Assembly (NCBI GenBank): GCA_022749295.1
Contig: CP062007.1
Location: 2,294,001-2,358,000, forward strand
DNA length: 64,000 nt
Origin: Flavobacteriaceae bacterium GSB9
Lineage (GTDB): Bacteria > Bacteroidota > Bacteroidia > Flavobacteriales > Flavobacteriaceae
Direction of reading: 5' to 3'
A program made the position numbers and the translations under genes. The notes under the pieces are model-generated. The model did not search any database. It was not told the origin of the DNA and saw only the letters and a program-made list of their open reading frames with translations. This document shows positions 35,408-43,051 of the stretch, piece after piece; the first letter of the stretch is position 1; each line of letters begins with the position of its first letter.

Positions 35408-38400
35408 ATGAGTACACCATCTTTTTTAGAAGACCATATTTCACAAATTCCAGCTATTCAGTTGCTCATGAATATGGGCTACAAATACATAACTCCAGAA
35501 AAAGCAAATGAATGGCGAGGAGGCAAAGGCTCTCATGTTTTATTTGAAGATGTATTGCGAGAACAGTTAATGAAAATTAATACGATTATTCGTAAAGGGA
35601 AAGAATATAAATTTTCAGATGCTAATATTCATTCAGCAGTAGTTGCCATTAAAGACCTTCCTTTTCAAGACGGTTTTATCAACGCAAATGCAGCTTTATA
35701 TGATTTGCTAACTTTAGGAAAAGCCTATGAACAAAGTATTGAGGGCGACAAAAAAAGCCACACACTTCACTATATAGACTGGGAGAGTCCTGAAAATAAT
35801 GTTTTTCATGTTACCGAGGAATTTAGTGTTTTAAGAACTGCTCGAACTGATACGTATAGACCAGATGTGTTGCTTTTTATAAATGGAATACCAACAGTAA
35901 TTATTGAATGTAAATCACCTTCATTAAAGGGGACAAAATCACCAACTGAATTAGCGATAGAACAACATATTAGAAATTTCAGTAAAGATGGTATACGGTC
36001 TCTGTATGTTTACTCAAATCTATTATTAAGTATTGCAACTAATGATGGTAGTTATGCCACCACTGGAACCAGTAAAGAGTTCTGGGCAAAATGGAAAGAA
36101 CAGTTTAGCACAAGCGATTCCGAAAAAGAATATTGGTCAACATTAAAAAAATTAAAAAATCATCCTCTTGACGCTAATCAAAAAAGTAATTTATTTTCAG
36201 ATAGATTTAAGTATGTGAAAAACTACTTTGATGGATTGGAAAATGAAGAGCGAGTATTAACAAAACAAGATGAATTGCTATATAGTTTATGTCGCCCAGA
36301 ACGGATTTTAGACCTCATCAGGAACTTTACTTTATATGATGAAGGAATTAAAAAAGTAGCCAGATATCAGCAATATTTTGCTGTTAAGGAGACCTTAAAT
36401 CGTATAGTTCATTTTGATAATACTGGCAGAAGAAAAGGTGGTGTCATATGGCATACTCAGGGCTCGGGAAAGAGTCTTACAATGGTTATGCTTGCACAGT
36501 TAATAGCATCAAGTGAACATATTAATAATCCAAAAATTTTATTAGTAACTGACCGAATAGACCTTGATGACCAGATTTCTGAAACATTCAAAAAATGCGA
36601 TAAAGAGGTTAAACAAGCCAAAACAGGTTCACATCTAACAGAATTGTTAAATGATAGTAGTGATGCGATTATAACTACAATCATTAATAAATTTGAAGCC
36701 GCAGTTAATCAATGTAAAAGACCGTTTACCTCATCAGATATATTTGTAATGATTGATGAAGGTCACAGGACACAATACGGGTCTTTTAATGTTAGTATGC
36801 AAAGAGTGTTTCCAAATGCCTGTTTTCTAGCGTTTACAGGAACTCCTTTAATGAAGAAGGAAAGAAGTACTGCTAATAAGTTTGGCGGCTATATTGGGCT
36901 TCCTTATACTGTAAAAGATGCTGTTGAAGATGGAGCTGTTGTACCATTATTGTATGAGGGGAGGCATAATATTATGACCTTAAACGAGGACCCCATTAAT
37001 CGCTATTTTGAGAAAGTTTCCGAACCTTTTACGGATTATGGTAAGGCATCGCTTAAAAGGAAGTTTAACTCTATTAATCAGCTAAACAAGGCTGAACAGG
37101 TCATTTATGCCAGAGCATGGGATATAAGTGAACACTACGTTAATTTCTTTCAAACAGAAAAAGATAAGTATAAGCCGAAAGGTCAATTAGTTGCGCCATC
37201 AATTAAAACAGCTCTTCTTTACAAGCAGTATTTAGATGAAATTGGTATGGTCTCATCAGAAGTTATTGTAACGCAATCTGACCAGCGTGAAGGATATACA
37301 GATGGTTTCTATAATGTAGATGAAGAAAAAGATAGAGAGGACAATTATTTCAACGCAATGATTGACAAGTATGGTGACTTAAAACGATTCGAAAAAAGCG
37401 TCATTGCAAAGTTTAAGAAGCGAGAGCACCCAGAAATATTGATTGTTGTAGCGAAATTATTAACTGGTTTCGATGCTCCTAATAATACCATATTATACTT
37501 ATGTAGGTCACTAAAAGAGCACACCCTTTTACAAGCAATTGCAAGAGTAAATCGGGTATTCCCTGGAAAAGATTATGGATATGTTATAGATTATTACGGT
37601 AATTTAGAAAACCTAGACAATGCTATAAGCACTTATTCTGGACTACAAGATTTCAATGAAGATGAATTGGAAGGAACGCTTACAAAGTTAACAGATGAGG
37701 TTAAAAAGCTTCCACAATCGCACTCGGAATTATGGGACATCTTTAAAACTTTAAAAGACAAAAATGTTGAACCAACTGCATACGAAGAGTTATTGTCGCA
37801 AGAAGACATTAGAAATAAGTTCTATGAAAAATTAAGTCACTTCTCAAGACTGTTAAAAATGGCTTTATCATCAGTAGATTTTGTTACCAATACGGATGAG
37901 AAAAAAATAAAATCTTATAAGAAGGATGCGTTGTTCTTTTTAAAACTGCGTGTTGATGTAAAACGCAGATATAATGATGACTTATCTTATCAAGAGTTTG
38001 AGCCTCAAATTCAAAAGCTAATTAATAAACATATATCAACAGAAGGTGAGATATTAAAAGTAACAGAATTAGTAAATGTTTTTAATAAAGAAGAGCGAGA
38101 GGCTGAAGTCGAAAAAATTACTGGAAAAGCAGCACAAGCTGACCATATTGCAAGTAGAACAATTAAGGCTATAAACGTAAAAATGCAAGAGGACCCAATT
38201 TACTATAAAAAACTTGCAGACCTAATAAAAGAAACTATTGCAGAATATTACCAAAGACGAATAAATGAAGCAGAATTTTTAAAAAAGGTAAAAGCGCATG
38301 AAAATAAATTTTTCTCTGGGCGTTCCGATGATGCCCCAAAGGAATTAGTTAATAATGAAGTGGCATTAGCGTTTTATAATTATAGTAAATCAGTTTTTGA

Positions 38401-38659
38401 TGACGTTGAATTAATAAAAACTCCTTTTCATATTGAAATTAGTTTAGCTATTGACAATACTGTAAAAGAACGTATTTATTTAAACGATAATAAAATAATT
38501 GATTGGCACAAAAATGAGGATGTCACGAGCAAAATAAATATTGCGCTAGGCGACATAATTTATGATATTCATCAGAAATTTGATTTAGACACTGATTGGG
38601 ACAAGATTGACCACATTATAGAAGAATGTCTGAAAATCGCTATTTTAAAATACAAATAA
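35408..38659 (+). CDS. hsdR: Type I restriction enzyme R (motor-nuclease) subunit
   Basis: 1083 residues. The N-terminal nuclease domain has YRPDVLLF and VIIECKS (~150-170), giving the PD..ExK site. The SF2 motor has Walker A QGSGKSLT (~350), DEGH (~450), TGTPL (~477) and the arginine-finger motif QAIARVNR (~715). The C-terminal helical domain docks to HsdM/HsdS. Length and motifs are intact, so the system is probably active. Its TAA overlaps the next ATG (TAATG). Confidence 0.95.
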   Translation: MSTPSFLEDHISQIPAIQLLMNMGYKYITPEKANEWRGGKGSHVLFEDVLREQLMKINTIIRKGKEYKFSDANIHSAVVAIKDLPFQDGFINANAALYDLLTLGKAYEQSIEGDKKSHTLHYIDWESPENNVFHVTEEFSVLRTARTDTYRPDVLLFINGIPTVIIECKSPSLKGTKSPTELAIEQHIRNFSKDGIRSLYVYSNLLLSIATNDGSYATTGTSKEFWAKWKEQFSTSDSEKEYWSTLKKLKNHPLDANQKSNLFSDRFKYVKNYFDGLENEERVLTKQDELLYSLCRPERILDLIRNFTLYDEGIKKVARYQQYFAVKETLNRIVHFDNTGRRKGGVIWHTQGSGKSLTMVMLAQLIASSEHINNPKILLVTDRIDLDDQISETFKKCDKEVKQAKTGSHLTELLNDSSDAIITTIINKFEAAVNQCKRPFTSSDIFVMIDEGHRTQYGSFNVSMQRVFPNACFLAFTGTPLMKKERSTANKFGGYIGLPYTVKDAVEDGAVVPLLYEGRHNIMTLNEDPINRYFEKVSEPFTDYGKASLKRKFNSINQLNKAEQVIYARAWDISEHYVNFFQTEKDKYKPKGQLVAPSIKTALLYKQYLDEIGMVSSEVIVTQSDQREGYTDGFYNVDEEKDREDNYFNAMIDKYGDLKRFEKSVIAKFKKREHPEILIVVAKLLTGFDAPNNTILYLCRSLKEHTLLQAIARVNRVFPGKDYGYVIDYYGNLENLDNAISTYSGLQDFNEDELEGTLTKLTDEVKKLPQSHSELWDIFKTLKDKNVEPTAYEELLSQEDIRNKFYEKLSHFSRLLKMALSSVDFVTNTDEKKIKSYKKDALFFLKLRVDVKRRYNDDLSYQEFEPQIQKLINKHISTEGEILKVTELVNVFNKEEREAEVEKITGKAAQADHIASRTIKAINVKMQEDPIYYKKLADLIKETIAEYYQRRINEAEFLKKVKAHENKFFSGRSDDAPKELVNNEVALAFYNYSKSVFDDVELIKTPFHIEISLAIDNTVKERIYLNDNKIIDWHKNEDVTSKINIALGDIIYDIHQKFDLDTDWDKIDHIIEECLKIAILKYK

Positions 38660-39366
38660 TGATTAAGGACCAAATACAGTACGGGACTACAATAATTGAC
38701 TACGAGCTCGAATTTTCTGAACGTAAAACTTTAGGAATAAAAGTTCATCCCGATAAGACTGTTGAGGTAAATGCTCCTAGTGATAGTAATATAGACGTTA
38801 TAAAAGCAAGAGTTAAGCAAAAGGCTAGTTGGATTTTAAAACAACAGGAATTCTTCTTATCATTTGACCCAATTACTCCACCGAGAAAATTTGTCAGTGG
38901 AGAGACACACCTATACCTTGGAAAACAGTATCGCTTAAAAATCATTGAATCAGAAAATGAATCTGTCAAAATGAAAGATGGTTATATTCTCATACAAGTG
39001 GCTTTAAATAATGACACCCCTCGTATTGAGTTCTTATTGAAAAAGTGGTATAAAGAAAAAGCATCGTTACATTTTAATAAGCTATTCAAAGAAACTGTCC
39101 CATACTCCAAAGGATTCTATAATGGGACACCCGTGTTAAAGTATCGGTGGATGAAAAAAAGGTGGGGAAGTTGTGACGTAAATGGTCAAATACACCTCAA
39201 CTTAGAACTTATCAAGGCTCCTAAAAGCTGCATTGAATACGTGATTGTGCATGAGCTATGTCACTTGGCCCATTTAAACCACAGTAAAGCTTTTTTTGAG
39301 CTTATGGAAAAGATATATCCTAACTGGAAAGAGACAAAAAATAAATTAGAAAAATTAATGGTATAA
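38659..39366 (+). CDS. YgjP-like (DUF45) zinc metallopeptidase
   Basis: 235 residues from the overlapping ATG; a longer form from 38626 is less likely. The C-terminal half holds RWMKKRWGSC (~165), the zinc-binding motif VIVHELCHLAHLNH (~198-211) and a glutamate-containing helix. The family commonly follows hsdR in type I RM operons. Its role is unknown; processing of RM subunits is a guess. Confidence 0.85.
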   Translation: MIKDQIQYGTTIIDYELEFSERKTLGIKVHPDKTVEVNAPSDSNIDVIKARVKQKASWILKQQEFFLSFDPITPPRKFVSGETHLYLGKQYRLKIIESENESVKMKDGYILIQVALNNDTPRIEFLLKKWYKEKASLHFNKLFKETVPYSKGFYNGTPVLKYRWMKKRWGSCDVNGQIHLNLELIKAPKSCIEYVIVHELCHLAHLNHSKAFFELMEKIYPNWKETKNKLEKLMV

Positions 39367-39370
39367 ATGC

Positions 39371-39401
39371 TGTCCCATTTTATTGATTATAAAATGGGAC
39401 A
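39371..39401. repeat. Palindrome TGTCCCATTTT, right of the RM operon
   Basis: 11-bp arms (TGTCCCATTTT / AAAATGGGACA) around a 9-nt loop. Same arm pattern and loop length as 29801-29833, with one base changed symmetrically in both arms. No T-run follows on either strand. Confidence 0.6.
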
Positions 39402-39415
39402 TAAAAACTTTAATT

Positions 39416-39574
39416 ATGACAACAAAAATGTACAAAGGAAAAATCAGATTAAAATCAGGAGGGCACTTTATTAATGTAAGCGCCAGTGCAACATCAAATC
39501 AAGCTGCTAAAAAGGTTATAGAGGCACAGTTTTCAGGACAAATAAAGTCATGGGGTAAACAAATGTCTTCTTAA
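39416..39574 (+). CDS. Small basic hypothetical protein
   Basis: 52 residues from the ATG at 39416 (MTTKMYKGKIRLKSGGHFIN), with a strand-strand-helix look (HFINVSASATSNQAAKKVIE). An upstream in-frame start at 39383 overlaps the palindrome. I recall similar short proteins near type I RM operons; function unknown. Confidence 0.55.
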   Translation: MTTKMYKGKIRLKSGGHFINVSASATSNQAAKKVIEAQFSGQIKSWGKQMSS

Positions 39575-39622
39575 GCTTTTTCAACTGAATGACTTCAATT
39601 ATTCTTATTCAAATATTTATAA

Positions 39623-40336
39623 ATGACTAAACACGAAATAGAAAACGCTACTCTTGAAGCTATTTATTGGTGGAACAGAAATGAAGATTATTACCATTCT
39701 TATTTTTCAAAATTAATAGAAATTCATAAAGACAAACCTCTTCTTGAATTTTTTACTGGAAAGGTTTTCGAAGTGTTTCTTAGAGAGTATTCTATCCGTA
39801 GAAATATTTCATCAGGCTATCAGAATGTAGATTCATTTATTAATGAATTGTTTGAGGTTGGTTTTATAGAGAATGTAATAAAGGGAGATGTTTCGGTAAT
39901 TGATACAACTAGTGACATATTAAAAAAGAATAACAATTCTACCAATCGCAAAACTATCTCATTGTTGAGCAAAATCGCTTTTTTGGTAAACCCGAACAAA
40001 TTTTCGCTATACGATACGCTGGCTAAAGACTCTTTATGGGAGTTGAATAAAAGTAAAAAACAGTTTAAGAAAAATGAATTAGAAAAATATATTGGTTTCA
40101 TAGAACAAACTGAGAAACTTCGAGAACAAGCTAATGCTGATTTATTATTTAAACAATCATATGTTATTCTTAATGAATTTAAAAATACTACAGCTTATCA
40201 TTTTTTTATAAATAATGACTCAGCTTTTAAACTAAGAATTATAGATAAGTATTTATGGCTAATTCAGCAAAATTCTGATGGAAGAAAGCTCGTTAATAGA
40301 GAATACGTCAAGTTCAATAAGATGTCTACTTCCTAA
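39623..40336 (+). CDS. Hypothetical 237-residue protein
   Basis: Mostly helical, with aromatic-rich segments (IYWWNRNEDYYHSYF at ~14-28). No transmembrane helix, signal or known motif. Own frame between the RM operon and the recombinase, convergent with the latter; possibly a cargo or defence gene. Not recognised. Confidence 0.55.
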   Translation: MTKHEIENATLEAIYWWNRNEDYYHSYFSKLIEIHKDKPLLEFFTGKVFEVFLREYSIRRNISSGYQNVDSFINELFEVGFIENVIKGDVSVIDTTSDILKKNNNSTNRKTISLLSKIAFLVNPNKFSLYDTLAKDSLWELNKSKKQFKKNELEKYIGFIEQTEKLREQANADLLFKQSYVILNEFKNTTAYHFFINNDSAFKLRIIDKYLWLIQQNSDGRKLVNREYVKFNKMSTS

Positions 40337-40500
40337 ATATTACTAATTCTTTTTATTTTATCTTTTATAATTTCAATTTCCTTTTCAAATTGTAGTTTTT
40401 TAATTTGATTTTGAACACGTATTCTTTCTTTATAATCTTTTGCAATTTGTAGCTCTACCTGTTTCAATCTCAATTGGTCATTAATGTCTTGAATATTCAT
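40333..40500 (-). CDS. Small coiled-coil protein downstream of the recombinase
   Basis: 55 residues beginning MNIQDINDQLRLKQVELQIA. Almost entirely one charged amphipathic helix with Leu/Ile heptads (LRLKQVELQI, NQIKKLQFEKEIEII). It starts 22 bp after the recombinase stop on the same strand, so co-transcription is likely, and its end overlaps the preceding gene's stop by 4 bp. It could assist recombination or excision; that is inference from position. Confidence 0.5.
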   Translation of the reverse strand: MNIQDINDQLRLKQVELQIAKDYKERIRVQNQIKKLQFEKEIEIIKDKIKRISNI

Positions 40501-40522
40501 ATGCCTTTATATATAAATATCA

Positions 40523-41743
40523 TTATAATTCATAAAAACACTTTTTAATTATTTGTTTATTGGCCCCATCTATTAAATCATTCCCATAAGTATCTAAATA
40601 AATACCCGTAACATGGTTTCCATAGGTATGACCGAGTGCTTCAGCTATAAGCTCTTTAGAACATCCTGTACTTTTTGCAATATTGGCCCAACTATATCTG
40701 GCTACATAGGTGGTTAAGGTTATGGGTAAGTCTAACCTCTTACCTATCTTTTTAAGATATTTGTTGGTTTTATTTAAGCCGAGACTTACACAATGTCTAT
40801 ATTGACTTTTTTTAAAATTATCCTGTTGAAATTGAGGCAGAATAAAGTCAGAAGATTTATGACAATACTTCTTAATTATCCTAATTGAAAAGGAACTTAA
40901 TTTTATGCTATATACTTTACCTGTTTTTCTTCTTTTGTAAATAATCCTATCTCTATCTATATTTGACTTCTTCAATAAAATAAGGTCCATAAACGAAATA
41001 CCTATTAAAGATAATATTAACAAAAAAATATCCTTTGCTTGTTCTTCTTTGTTTGTTAAGTCATCTAATTGGTAAATCTTTCTAATCTCTAATAAGCCAA
41101 TAGCTCTTGAAATAGTTTTTTCCGTTCTAATCTTGTATTTTTTAAATGGGTAATTCTTTAAATTATACTTGTCTTCTTTAGCGGCTAGATTAAGAATTGC
41201 TCTTAAGGTCCTCATATAAACAGCTACACTATTTCGGCTTACTCCATCTATTAACAAATAATTCTCAAAAGACAGAATAAGGTTATAATCTATTTGATTT
41301 AACTCTAGTTGCATCCCTTTAAAACGTAGAATTCTGTCAGAAGCTGTTTTATAAGATTGAGCATTACCATATCTTTCCTGTTCTTTTAAAACTTTCATTT
41401 TTTCTTTTGCAAAAGCTGAAAAGTAAACAGCGGTGTTTTGAGGCTTTTCAATAAGAAGTTGTTTTACTTTTTTGACCTGGTCCATCAACATAATTTTTTC
41501 TGCGTTTCTAAAAGCTAATATTTCTAATTCTGTTTGTTTATTTTTTAATTCAATATTTAACTCTTTACAAAATGGGTGGCTATTTTTTATCCTCAATTTA
41601 TTAGCATTCCATTCCCTTTCCAGAAGCTTTATTCCAATATGTATTGATGTACTACGCCCTTTATGGGTTAATCTAAATATTAACGGACTTCTGCCGTCTT
41701 TATATTTTCTACGCTTGTCTAATGTTAATTTAAGTGTCGCCAT
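40523..41743 (-). CDS. Tyrosine recombinase (integrase) of the element
   Basis: 406 residues with the Bacteroidota integrase layout: an arm-binding N-terminal domain (~1-95), a SAM-like core-binding domain (~105-200) and a catalytic domain (~215-400). Visible catalytic residues are R349 in YVARYSWA, H372 in LGHTYG and nucleophile candidate Y382 in GIYLDTY. The usual first arginine is replaced: the box reads LIGISFMDL, a serine at that position, as I recall for the CTnDOT integrase, and the HxxR histidine is tyrosine. Adjacent to attR and the tRNA. Confidence 0.9.
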   Translation of the reverse strand: MATLKLTLDKRRKYKDGRSPLIFRLTHKGRSTSIHIGIKLLEREWNANKLRIKNSHPFCKELNIELKNKQTELEILAFRNAEKIMLMDQVKKVKQLLIEKPQNTAVYFSAFAKEKMKVLKEQERYGNAQSYKTASDRILRFKGMQLELNQIDYNLILSFENYLLIDGVSRNSVAVYMRTLRAILNLAAKEDKYNLKNYPFKKYKIRTEKTISRAIGLLEIRKIYQLDDLTNKEEQAKDIFLLILSLIGISFMDLILLKKSNIDRDRIIYKRRKTGKVYSIKLSSFSIRIIKKYCHKSSDFILPQFQQDNFKKSQYRHCVSLGLNKTNKYLKKIGKRLDLPITLTTYVARYSWANIAKSTGCSKELIAEALGHTYGNHVTGIYLDTYGNDLIDGANKQIIKKCFYEL

Positions 41744-41776
41744 TTGCTCTGTTAGCGCTAATACTTAAACATTAAA

Positions 41777-41795
41777 TGCAAGTTATATGCAAGTT
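41777..41795 (+). repeat. Right copy of terminal 19-bp repeat
   Basis: Identical to 27057-27075 and in the same orientation, between the recombinase start and the att core, the usual place for arm-type sites. Confidence 0.65.
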
Positions 41796-41854
41796 GGAAG
41801 TAAAAAGGAGTTGAGTATATTGTATTGCCGTGCCTTTTTATACGAATTCAATCA

Positions 41855-41888
41855 GGTCCTATAACTCAGTTGGTTAGAGTATCTGACT
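41855..41888 (+). pseudogene. Inverted copy of the tRNA 5' half
   Basis: 34 bp identical to the first 34 nt of the neighbouring tRNA (GGTCCTATAACTCAGTTGGT and on), on the opposite strand, and ending exactly before the anticodon. The 3' half is absent. It lies inside the element, 53 bp from its att core. Confidence 0.75.
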
Positions 41889-41896
41889 GGTTTAAA

Positions 41897-41930
41897 CCAA
41901 AAGAGCTTGTTACATTTGTAACAAGCTCTT
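41897..41930 (-). terminator. Terminator of the tRNA gene supplied by the element
   Basis: Perfect 13-bp stem AAGAGCTTGTTAC / GTAACAAGCTCTT with a 4-nt loop. On the minus strand it is followed by TTTT and lies just past the tRNA 3' end. The element thus restores both the tRNA 3' half and a terminator. Confidence 0.75.
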
Positions 41931-41941
41931 AACTTTTAAAA

Positions 41942-41995
41942 GTGGTCCCACCTGGGCTCGAACCAGGGACTTTCTGATTATGAGTCAGATACTCT
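41942..41995 (-). repeat. attR: element copy of the tRNA 3' part
   Basis: 54 bp identical to 26951-27004 and contained in the intact tRNA gene. Confidence 0.9.
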
Positions 41996-42016
41996 AACCA
42001 ACTGAGTTATAGGACC
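41943..42016 (-). tRNA. tRNA with anticodon CAU (elongator Met or Ile2)
   Basis: 74 nt, CCA not encoded. Acceptor GGTCCTA pairs with TGGGACC, discriminator A. D loop contains AGTTGGTTA, the anticodon arm TCTGA-CTCATAA-TCAGA presents CAT at positions 34-36, and the T arm has GGTTCGAGCCC. CAU can be elongator methionine or lysidine-modified isoleucine; I cannot decide without comparison. Confidence 0.9.
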
Positions 42017-42126
42017 TATTAGTTTTCACTAACTTCACTCTTTTAAAAGAGAGTGCAATATTACTACATATTTTATAACTCTACAAGAAATTTTACGCGA
42101 TAATCTTGAATTATACACTTCTAAAC

Positions 42127-42528
42127 TCATTTTATATCTTGGCACAATTCAATTAACACACCGTTTGTTGTTTTAGGATGCAAAAACGCTACCATTTTAT
42201 TATCGGCACCTCGCCTTGGGGTATCGTTAAGTACCACAAAACCTTCTTTTTGAAGTCGTTCAATTTCGACCTTAATATCATCAACAGCAAAAGCAATGTG
42301 GTGAATGCCCTCGCCTTTTTTTTCAATAAATTTGGCAATGGGGCTATCGTTTTCTGTGGCTTCTAAAAGCTCTATTTTATTATCGCCCACTTTAAAAAAA
42401 GAAGTGTTAACACCCTCAGTATCCACTTCTTCAGTTTTATAACACCGTTGGCCGAACAGCTTTGAAAATAAATCGTTTGAATCTTTTAGGCTTTTAACGG
42501 CTATCCCTATGTGTTCAATTTTGTTCAT
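42127..42528 (-). CDS. mce: Methylmalonyl-CoA epimerase
   Basis: 133-residue vicinal-oxygen-chelate protein. It starts MNKIEHIGIAVKSLKDS, with the metal-binding His in HIGIAV, further ligands in GEGIHHIAFAVDD (~73-85), and the final glutamate in GVLIELCQD. It interconverts (2R)- and (2S)-methylmalonyl-CoA in propionate/succinate metabolism. The mutase genes are not in this window. Confidence 0.92.
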   Translation of the reverse strand: MNKIEHIGIAVKSLKDSNDLFSKLFGQRCYKTEEVDTEGVNTSFFKVGDNKIELLEATENDSPIAKFIEKKGEGIHHIAFAVDDIKVEIERLQKEGFVVLNDTPRRGADNKMVAFLHPKTTNGVLIELCQDIK

Positions 42529-42612
42529 CTTTGATTTTTTAACTTGTAACTTTATTTCATCTCAAAATACGAAAATCGTATTCTAAATGTAACATAATCC
42601 TTAAATATCCGT

Positions 42613-42620
42613 TATTTTTG
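42613..42620 (+). promoter_or_regulatory. -7 promoter element for rbfA
   Basis: TATTTTTG matches TAnnTTTG, 34 bp before the GTG start. Confidence 0.45.
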
Positions 42621-42654
42621 CACTCTAACCTTAAGGTTTTAAAAAATTTATACT

Positions 42655-43050
42655 GTGGAAGAAAGTCAAAGACAAAAAAAAATAGGGTCTGTTTTACAAC
42701 AAGATTTGGTTGAAGTTTTACAAGGTGCGGCAACGCAGGGCGGCATGCGCGGTGTATTGATTTCGGTCTCGAAAGTAAAAGTAACAGTAGACCTATCGAT
42801 TGCCAAGGTCTATTTGAGTATTTTTCCAAACAATAAAGCCAAAGAACTTCTGGAAGGTATTCGCTCCAACACGCCTTTGATTCGTCATGAATTGGCACAA
42901 CGCACAAAAAACCAATTGCGTCGTATGCCAAATTTGGAATTTTTTATTGACGATTCTTTAGAGTATATCGAAAAGATTGAACAGTCGCTAAAGGGCGAAG
43001 ACAACCCTATAAAGAACCCAGATGCTTTAGACAAAAGAAAAAAATCGTAA
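42655..43050 (+). CDS. rbfA: Ribosome-binding factor A
   Basis: 131 residues with the KH-like RbfA fold: SQRQKKIGSVLQQDL at the start, then VSKVKVTVDLSIAKVYLSIF and IRHELAQRTKNQLRRMPNLEFFIDDS. It acts in 30S maturation at the 16S rRNA 5' end. The start is GTG; no upstream ATG is available. It precedes the FtsX-like permease gene by a single base, a common flavobacterial pairing. Confidence 0.93.
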   Translation: MEESQRQKKIGSVLQQDLVEVLQGAATQGGMRGVLISVSKVKVTVDLSIAKVYLSIFPNNKAKELLEGIRSNTPLIRHELAQRTKNQLRRMPNLEFFIDDSLEYIEKIEQSLKGEDNPIKNPDALDKRKKS

Positions 43051-43051
43051 A

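Larger units (their letters stand above)
26951..41995. mobile_element. 15-kb integrative element in a tRNA (CAU) gene
   Basis: Bounded by identical 54-bp direct repeats (26951-27004 and 41942-41995) that are the 3' part of the tRNA gene. The right copy belongs to the intact tRNA. A tyrosine recombinase gene faces inward from the right end, and a VirE/PriCT/RepA-like replication gene lies near the left end. A 19-bp sequence occurs inside both ends. Cargo is a type I RM operon plus small unknown genes. No relaxase, coupling protein or conjugation gene is present, so it is not self-transmissible by itself; it may be mobilised by another element or behave like a satellite. Confidence 0.88.
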
